A DNA stretch of 10,024 nucleotides from an uncultured Campylobacter sp. (lineage in GTDB: Bacteria; Campylobacterota; Campylobacteria; Campylobacterales; Campylobacteraceae): contig CAJPSJ010000057.1 in NCBI GenBank assembly GCA_905373295.1, forward strand, positions 1 to 10,024, read 5' to 3'. Below are positions 5,895 through 10,024 of the stretch, in pieces. The notes below the pieces were generated by a model. It was not told the DNA's origin. It was given only the letters and a program-made list of their open reading frames with translations, and did not search any database. Both the position numbers and the translations under genes were made by a program. The first letter of the stretch is position 1, and every line of letters starts with the position of its first letter.

Positions 5895-7151
5895 TCATAG
5901 CTTTTTAGCTTCTAGGTTCTTTTTATAAGCCGCAGCGTCGAACTCTTTGACGCGAGCGACGCCGTCATCTACCGCAGCTTTTGCAACCGCCGTCGAGATC
6001 ACGGCAAATACGCGCGGATCGAAAGGATTTGGGATCACGTAGTCTTTGCCGAATTTTAAGCTATCTTTACCCAGCATCTTGCGGATTTCTTCAGGAACCT
6101 CTTCGCGAGCAAGATCCGCCATCGCGCGAGCGGCAGCAATTTTCATATTTTCGGTGATCTTTTTGGCTCTTACGTCAAGCGCGCCGCGGAAGATATACGG
6201 AAAGCCCAAAACATTATTGATCTGATTTGCAAAGTCGCTTCTGCCCGTGCCTACGATCGCGTCGCTTCTCACCTCCTCGACCTCGCTTGGATAAATTTCC
6301 GGTACCGGATTTGCAAGCGCGAAAATGATCGGATGTGGCGCCATAGTCTTTACCATCTCTTTGGTTAAAACGCCCGGCTTGCTAAGGCCCAAAAACATAT
6401 CGGCTCCCCTAATTGCATCCTCTAGCGTGCGATCTGCGGTGTCTAGGGCAAATTCTTTCTTTTGCTCGGTAAGATCGGTGCGACCCTTGTAGATCACCCC
6501 TTTGGAGTCAAGCATTATGATATGTTTAGCGCCTAAATTACGATACATCTTTGCGCACGCTATGCCCGCAGCACCCGAGCCGCTAACTACGATCTTCATA
6601 TCCTCGATCTTTTTGCCGCTGATAAGGGCTGCGTTGATTAGCCCTGCGCCCGTAATCATCGCGGTGCCGTGCTGATCGTCGTGCATGACGGGGATATCGA
6701 CGGCTTTTTGCAGCTCGCGCTCGATCTCGAAGCACTCGGGAGCTTTAATATCCTCTAAATTTATACCGCCGAACGTAGGCGCAAGCGCTTTGCAAATTTC
6801 AATTATCTTTTTAGGATCTTTTTCGTCGATCTCGATGTCAAATGCATCGACGCCGCCGAATTTTTTAAACAAAACCGCTTTACCCTCCATTACGGGCTTT
6901 CCAGCGATTGCGCCGATATCACCAAGCCCCAAAACCGCCGTGCCGTTGGTGATAACGGCTACGAGATTAGCTTTATTAGTGTATTTAAACGCAGCCTCGT
7001 GATCACTTTCGATCACTTTACAAGGCTCCGCGACGCCCGGCGTATATGCAAGCGCCAAATCCTCCGCCGTAGCGCACGGGGTTTTTACATTCGTTCCGAT
7101 TTTACCGCCTATGTGGTACTTCAAAGCCGCTTCAACGTTTACTTTAGCCAT
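5895..7151 (-). CDS. Malic enzyme (oxaloacetate-decarboxylating malate dehydrogenase)
   Basis: The enzyme oxidatively decarboxylates malate to pyruvate and CO2 with reduction of NAD(P), linking the C4 acids of the TCA cycle to pyruvate. The 418-aa protein is the short bacterial form, without the C-terminal phosphotransacetylase-like domain of E. coli MaeB. Visible motifs are YTPGVAEPC (36-44) with the catalytic Tyr36, TNGTAVLGLGDIGAIAGKPVMEGKA (68-92, taken in parts) with the catalytic Lys91, the metal-binding pair E133-D134 in NLEDIKAPEC, HDDQHGTA (157-164) with the third metal ligand, and the Rossmann loop GSGAAGIA (191-198). GTGRSDFANQINN near residue 300 closes the active site. I cannot decide between NAD and NADP. 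AAAAGGA lies inside the gltX 3' end and only 1 nt separates the gltX stop from this ATG, so translation is probably coupled. It matches the place of C. jejuni Cj1287c. Confidence 0.95.
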   Translation of the reverse strand: MAKVNVEAALKYHIGGKIGTNVKTPCATAEDLALAYTPGVAEPCKVIESDHEAAFKYTNKANLVAVITNGTAVLGLGDIGAIAGKPVMEGKAVLFKKFGGVDAFDIEIDEKDPKKIIEICKALAPTFGGINLEDIKAPECFEIERELQKAVDIPVMHDDQHGTAMITGAGLINAALISGKKIEDMKIVVSGSGAAGIACAKMYRNLGAKHIIMLDSKGVIYKGRTDLTEQKKEFALDTADRTLEDAIRGADMFLGLSKPGVLTKEMVKTMAPHPIIFALANPVPEIYPSEVEEVRSDAIVGTGRSDFANQINNVLGFPYIFRGALDVRAKKITENMKIAAARAMADLAREEVPEEIRKMLGKDSLKFGKDYVIPNPFDPRVFAVISTAVAKAAVDDGVARVKEFDAAAYKKNLEAKKL

Positions 7152-7152
7152 T

Positions 7153-8532
7153 TTATAATCCTTTTTTGATTAAATTTGAAATTCTCGTTTTAACTTCGTC
7201 GCTTCCTAAAATTTCACAAATTTCAAAAATCGACGGACTTACGCTTCCCCCCGTGATCGCAACGCGCAGCGGCTGGGCAAGATCCTTTAGCTTGGCGCCG
7301 TTTGCGTCCAAAAACTCCATCGTCCTTTCCTCGCACTCCTTTGCATTTAAATTTGCGCTTAGAGTATCCGAAAATTTTGCGAGTAAGCTTAGCGAACTTT
7401 CGGTTACAAATTTCTTATACGCCTTCTCGTCGTAGCAGCTCGGGCGATTTAGAAGGATTTTAATGCCCTCGGCCATCTCCACTAGCGTCTTTGCGCGCTG
7501 TTTGTACTGCTGCGCGATGAGATGTTTTTTCGCGTGCGAGCGGATATCGACGCCGAATTCCACAAGCTGCGTGGCAAGCTCATCGTCGTCAGAGTTTTTA
7601 ATATAATGCGCGTTTAGCCACTCAAGCTTGGTTTGGTTGAAGGTGCTAGCGCTCTTGCTGATATGGTTAGGATCAAAGTATCGCTTCATCTCCTCCATGC
7701 TAAAAATTTCATCATCCCCGTGGCTCCAACCCAGGCGCACTAAGAAATTTAGCAGAGCCTGCGGCAGATAGCCCATGCGCTTATACTCCATCACGTCGGT
7801 AGCGCCGTGGCGCTTGCTTAGCTTGCTGCCGTCTGTGCCGTTGATCATCGCGACATGATAAAATTTCGGGATTTTAAAGCCCAGCGCGTTATACAGCACG
7901 ATCTGCTTTGGGGTGTTGCTTAGATGATCGTCGCCGCGGATCACGTCCGTAACACCCATCAGCGCGTCGTCGATCACGACCGTGAAGTTATACGTGGGCG
8001 TGCCGTCGGAGCGCGCGATGATGAAATCGTCCAGAATATCGGCAGCGTTAAATTTTATCTCGCCCTTGATGCCGTCGTTAAATTCTATCGTGCCGCTAAG
8101 CGGGGATTTGATGCGGATTACGGGCTCGATCCCAGCAGGCGGCGTGCCGGTAAAGTCGCGATAGCGATTATCGTAGCGCGGGCGCTCTTTGCGAGCTTCC
8201 TGCTGCGCGCGCAGCTCATCCAGCTCGTCCTTACTCATATAGCATTTGTATGCCTTGCCCTCATCTAGCAGCTTTTGGACATATTGTTTGTAAAGATCAA
8301 AGCGCGAGCTTTGATACACGATCTGCCCGTCATAGTCTAGATTGCACCACTTAAAAGCTTCCTCGATCGCCTTAGCAGCCTCCTGCGAATTGCGCTTCAG
8401 ATCGGTATCCTCGATACGCAGCAGGAATTTGCCGCCGTTTGCCCTAGCGTAAAGATAACTAAAAAGTGCCGTTCTAAGTCCGCCGATATGTAAATATCCC
8501 GTAGGACTCGGCGCAAAACGAGTTACTATCAT
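7153..8532 (-). CDS. gltX: Glutamyl-tRNA synthetase (GltX2 position)
   Basis: This class I synthetase charges tRNA with glutamate in the cytoplasm. The 459-aa length is usual. MIVTRFAPSPTGYLHIGG opens the protein, with the HIGH-type signature HIGG at 15-18. The second signature is KLSKR at 237-241 in DGSKLSKRHGA. LGWSHGDDEIFS near 267-279 leads into the anticodon-binding helices. The usual zinc site is reduced: CYMS (97-100) has a single Cys and YDNRYRD lacks the later Cys. The frame stays open 62 codons further upstream, to 8718, but that stretch lies over the divergent gene and its promoter and has no family similarity. The ATG at 8532 with AAAGGA 6 nt before it is the real start. Epsilonproteobacteria often carry two gltX genes, one of which mischarges tRNA-Gln for later amidation; which one this is cannot be read here. 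It is the first gene of the operon. Confidence 0.95.
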   Translation of the reverse strand: MIVTRFAPSPTGYLHIGGLRTALFSYLYARANGGKFLLRIEDTDLKRNSQEAAKAIEEAFKWCNLDYDGQIVYQSSRFDLYKQYVQKLLDEGKAYKCYMSKDELDELRAQQEARKERPRYDNRYRDFTGTPPAGIEPVIRIKSPLSGTIEFNDGIKGEIKFNAADILDDFIIARSDGTPTYNFTVVIDDALMGVTDVIRGDDHLSNTPKQIVLYNALGFKIPKFYHVAMINGTDGSKLSKRHGATDVMEYKRMGYLPQALLNFLVRLGWSHGDDEIFSMEEMKRYFDPNHISKSASTFNQTKLEWLNAHYIKNSDDDELATQLVEFGVDIRSHAKKHLIAQQYKQRAKTLVEMAEGIKILLNRPSCYDEKAYKKFVTESSLSLLAKFSDTLSANLNAKECEERTMEFLDANGAKLKDLAQPLRVAITGGSVSPSIFEICEILGSDEVKTRISNLIKKGL

Positions 8533-8565
8533 AAAAATTCCTTTGCAAAAATTACTATTTAATGT

Positions 8566-8571
8566 TATAAT
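8566..8571 (+). promoter_or_regulatory. -10 box of the SurA-like gene
   Basis: A perfect TATAAT precedes the chaperone gene by 46 nt, with ACTATTTAATGT upstream. The transcript would start near 8578 and have a leader of about 40 nt, ending in AAAGG before the ATG at 8618. Confidence 0.55.
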
Positions 8572-8583
8572 CGCGATCTTGTA

Positions 8584-8599
8584 ATTATAAAGCAAAAAG
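8584..8599 (-). promoter_or_regulatory. -10 box of the gltX operon
   Basis: The minus strand reads CTTTTTGCTTTATAATTAC, a textbook Campylobacter promoter with T-rich stretch, extended G and TATAAT (8589-8584). Transcription would start near 8577, about 45 nt before the gltX ATG, and would serve all six minus-strand genes. This box and the plus-strand TATAAT form a TTATAAT/ATTATAA inverted repeat 13 bp apart, or 12 bp between the two hexamers. Confidence 0.65.
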
Positions 8600-8617
8600 A
8601 CTAAATAAAGGTTAAAA

Positions 8618-9508
8618 ATGATAAAGAAACTGCTTTTTTCCGCAATGATATGTGCCGTTTGTGCAAATGCCGAAGTAGTAAACGGCGTCATCGCCGTGGT
8701 AGATAATGAACCGATCACCGGCTACGAACTAGCCAAAGTTCAAAAACTAACGGGCACTTCGCCGCAAGCCGCGATGGAAATTTTAATCGGGCAAAAGCTT
8801 CAACAATCCGAGATTAAACGCCGTGGCATCGCGGTAAATGACGCGGAGATCGACGCGAGGCTCAAAGCGATCGCCGATCAAAATAAGCTTAGCTTAGACC
8901 AACTCAAAACCGCTGTGCAAAAGCAAGGCATGAACTACGATGACTTTAAAGCAAATATCCGCCGCACACTGCTTGAAGAAAAGCTCTACGGCTCGATATT
9001 CGCAGACGTACAGCACCGCACTACCCCTGAAAATGTCAAAAAATTCTACACGCAAAATAGCTCTTTGTTTACAACCTTCGATAGCATCACGCTCACCCGC
9101 TACATCGCAAAATCTCAGGCTCCGCTCGATAAGATCCGCGCAAATCCTAAGCTCCGCCCAAGCGACGTGTATGTGATGAAGGGAACCCTCAAGGCCAATC
9201 AAATGGACGAGGGACTAAAATACATCGTCACGAATGTCGAGCAGGGCAAATTTTCGCCGATCATCCCTACGCGCAACGGCTACGAGATGTTTTACGTAAA
9301 CGACAAAAAAGGGCTTCGTACGCTTGATTTCGACAGCGTGCAAGATAGGGCGATCGAAGGCTACGTGACCTCCGAGCGCAAAAAGGCAATCACCGAGTTC
9401 AATGACAGACTCCGCTCAAACGCTAATATCCGCATCATCGAGCGCTCGCAAGCCCAGCCTCAAAGCGGCAAAGACAAGGGCAAAGCGAAGGTTCAAAAGA
9501 GGAATTAA
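8618..9508 (+). CDS. Periplasmic SurA-like chaperone / peptidyl-prolyl isomerase
   Basis: The 296-aa product has an N-terminal signal peptide (MIKKLLFSAMICAVCANA, cleavage after residue 18), so it acts in the periplasm. Mature residues start EVVNGVIAVVDNEPITGYEL, the classical opening of SurA-type proteins. The helical chaperone domain runs to about residue 135, with LIGQKLQQSEIKRRGI and FKANIRRTLLEEKLYG. A single parvulin-like domain follows, near 140-245, with a recognisable end (GKFSPIIPTRNGYEMFYV). A last helix, swapped back onto the chaperone domain in SurA-like folds, lies near 250-275. The tail is very basic (KDKGKAKVQKRN) and longer than I remember for C. jejuni Cj1289, the syntenic protein. 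Such proteins escort outer membrane proteins; whether isomerase activity remains cannot be read. AAAGG precedes the ATG by 6 nt. Confidence 0.88.
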   Translation: MIKKLLFSAMICAVCANAEVVNGVIAVVDNEPITGYELAKVQKLTGTSPQAAMEILIGQKLQQSEIKRRGIAVNDAEIDARLKAIADQNKLSLDQLKTAVQKQGMNYDDFKANIRRTLLEEKLYGSIFADVQHRTTPENVKKFYTQNSSLFTTFDSITLTRYIAKSQAPLDKIRANPKLRPSDVYVMKGTLKANQMDEGLKYIVTNVEQGKFSPIIPTRNGYEMFYVNDKKGLRTLDFDSVQDRAIEGYVTSERKKAITEFNDRLRSNANIRIIERSQAQPQSGKDKGKAKVQKRN

Positions 9509-9557
9509 ATTTTAAATTTTATCCGCTTATCCGCCGCGGCGCACTAAATTTGTCCTT

Positions 9558-9842
9558 GTGCGTTATGTAATCAAATTTAAAGGCATTCATGATAGTAATC
9601 AGCGATTTTACGAACTTAATAGCGATCCTAGAAGCGGCGGCATAAGTGCACGAGACTTCGGCGCGAGCAAATTTTGCTCCCACATCGATGCCGCCTCAAA
9701 ACTCGTCGCCGTTTGGAGCGATGAAAACAGCGGCGAGGAGCTAAATTTTGAAATTTATACGAATCTGTATCATCATATTGACACAAATTATACTTCTTTG
9801 TTTTCAATGCAACATATTTTAACTCAACAACAATTTTTCTAA
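9558..9842 (+). CDS. Hypothetical protein, 94 aa, GTG start
   Basis: I do not recognise this protein. The only usable start is GTG at 9558, and I see no Shine-Dalgarno sequence before it (CTAAATTTGTCCTT). The frame opens at 9516, just after a stop at 9513. The first 66 or so residues read like a normal soluble protein (MRYVIKFKGIHDSNQRFYEL, later ASKLVAVWSDENSGEELNFE). The last 28 residues become rich in Tyr, His, Gln and Phe just where GC drops from about 45% (9558-9756) to about 25% (9757-9840), both counted by hand. A likely reading is a gene whose 3' end was replaced at a junction near 9756, or a young or degraded ORF. No signal peptide or membrane segment is seen. Confidence 0.4.
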   Translation: MRYVIKFKGIHDSNQRFYELNSDPRSGGISARDFGASKFCSHIDAASKLVAVWSDENSGEELNFEIYTNLYHHIDTNYTSLFSMQHILTQQQFF

Positions 9843-9925
9843 TAATTTTCGTCTGTAAAAATATAATCTAAACGCACAAAACGCCCATTTGCATCGCTTA
9901 TATAGTACAAAATAATACATCCAAA
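9839..9925 (-). pseudogene. Orphan C-terminal coding fragment
   Basis: On the minus strand a frame of 28 codons, bounded upstream by TAA at 9926-9928 and ending in TAG at 9839-9841, encodes a very protein-like segment including SDANGRFVRLDYIFTDE. It has no Met, GTG or ribosome-binding site at its beginning and so looks like the remnant of the 3' end of a longer gene. It meets the plus-strand hypothetical ORF tail to tail, overlapping by 4 nt. I do not recognise the parent family. Confidence 0.3.
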
Positions 9926-9936
9926 TTAAGTCGTGC

Positions 9937-10024
9937 CTAAACCTCAATGCCGACTTCCTTAAATTTATCCACAAAAAAGGCGATTTTCTCAAAAACATTT
10001 TGCTTCATGCTTAGATACTTCGGA
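9937..10024 (-). CDS. 3' end of an unidentified minus-strand gene (partial)
   Basis: The last 28 codons of a frame entering from the right edge are visible, ending at TAG (9937-9939). They read PKYLSMKQNVFEKIAFFVDK and finish KFKEVGIEV. This is an amphipathic, Lys/Glu-rich helix typical of a soluble protein end. An internal ATG at 10006-10008 has no ribosome-binding site before it, so the gene most likely starts outside the window. The fragment is too short to name the product. Confidence 0.5.
   Translation of the reverse strand, partial: PKYLSMKQNVFEKIAFFVDKFKEVGIEV

Noticed and set aside
7247..7252. G6 tract in gltX as a possible phase-variation site
   Set aside because: Six bases is short for Campylobacter contingency tracts, and it encodes a Gly-Gly pair in a housekeeping gene.
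8533..8718. 62-codon N-terminal extension of gltX
   Set aside because: It covers the divergent promoters and the start of the SurA-like gene. GltX proteins begin at the MIVTRFAPSP motif, which has its own ribosome-binding site.
9506..9545. Terminator after the SurA-like gene
   Set aside because: The AAATTTTAAATTTTA stretch and the GCCGCGGC palindrome do not make a stem followed by a T run.

Overview
The window reads as chromosomal core sequence of a Campylobacter-type epsilonproteobacterium. Three things point there. The run mqnA, malic enzyme, gltX, then a divergent SurA-like chaperone gene, matches the Campylobacter jejuni order around Cj1285c-Cj1289 as I remember it. Intergenic DNA is full of AAATTTTA-type words. 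Promoters have the Campylobacter look, a T-rich stretch leading into TATAAT without a clear -35. Coding GC is well above that of C. jejuni, which would suit a higher-GC oral species such as the gracilis/showae/rectus/curvus group; the species is inference.

Left part (1-1910): an AT-rich small ORF (51 aa) behind a good promoter; a 440-base gap with three inverted repeats but no convincing gene; a secreted DUF4197-type protein on the minus strand; then about 440 bases without a gene, carrying repeated TAAATTTTAAA words and the gdhA terminator.

Centre (1911-8532, all minus strand): a probable operon transcribed right to left: gltX (glutamyl-tRNA synthetase), malic enzyme, nicotinate phosphoribosyltransferase, a small lipoprotein with a divergent MliC-like domain, mqnA (futalosine-pathway menaquinone synthesis) and gdhA (glutamate dehydrogenase). 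Gaps are 1 and 45 nt, then an 8-nt overlap, 78 nt, and a 4-nt overlap. The 78-nt gap before mqnA holds a 12-bp perfect hairpin whose loop can also pair with sequence at the mqnA ribosome-binding site. The set links redox-cofactor supply (NAD salvage), enzymes that use NAD(P) (malic enzyme, GDH), the quinone of the respiratory chain and glutamate use.

Right part (8533-10024): an 85-bp divergent control region with two facing, symmetric -10 boxes serves gltX and a periplasmic SurA-like chaperone. After that comes less orderly DNA: a 94-aa hypothetical ORF with no visible ribosome-binding site, an abrupt fall in GC near 9756, an orphan minus-strand coding fragment, and the 3' end of an unidentified minus-strand gene cut by the window edge. 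I saw no tRNA, rRNA, CRISPR array, transposase or IS ends. All statements rest on reading the sequence; no database search was run.
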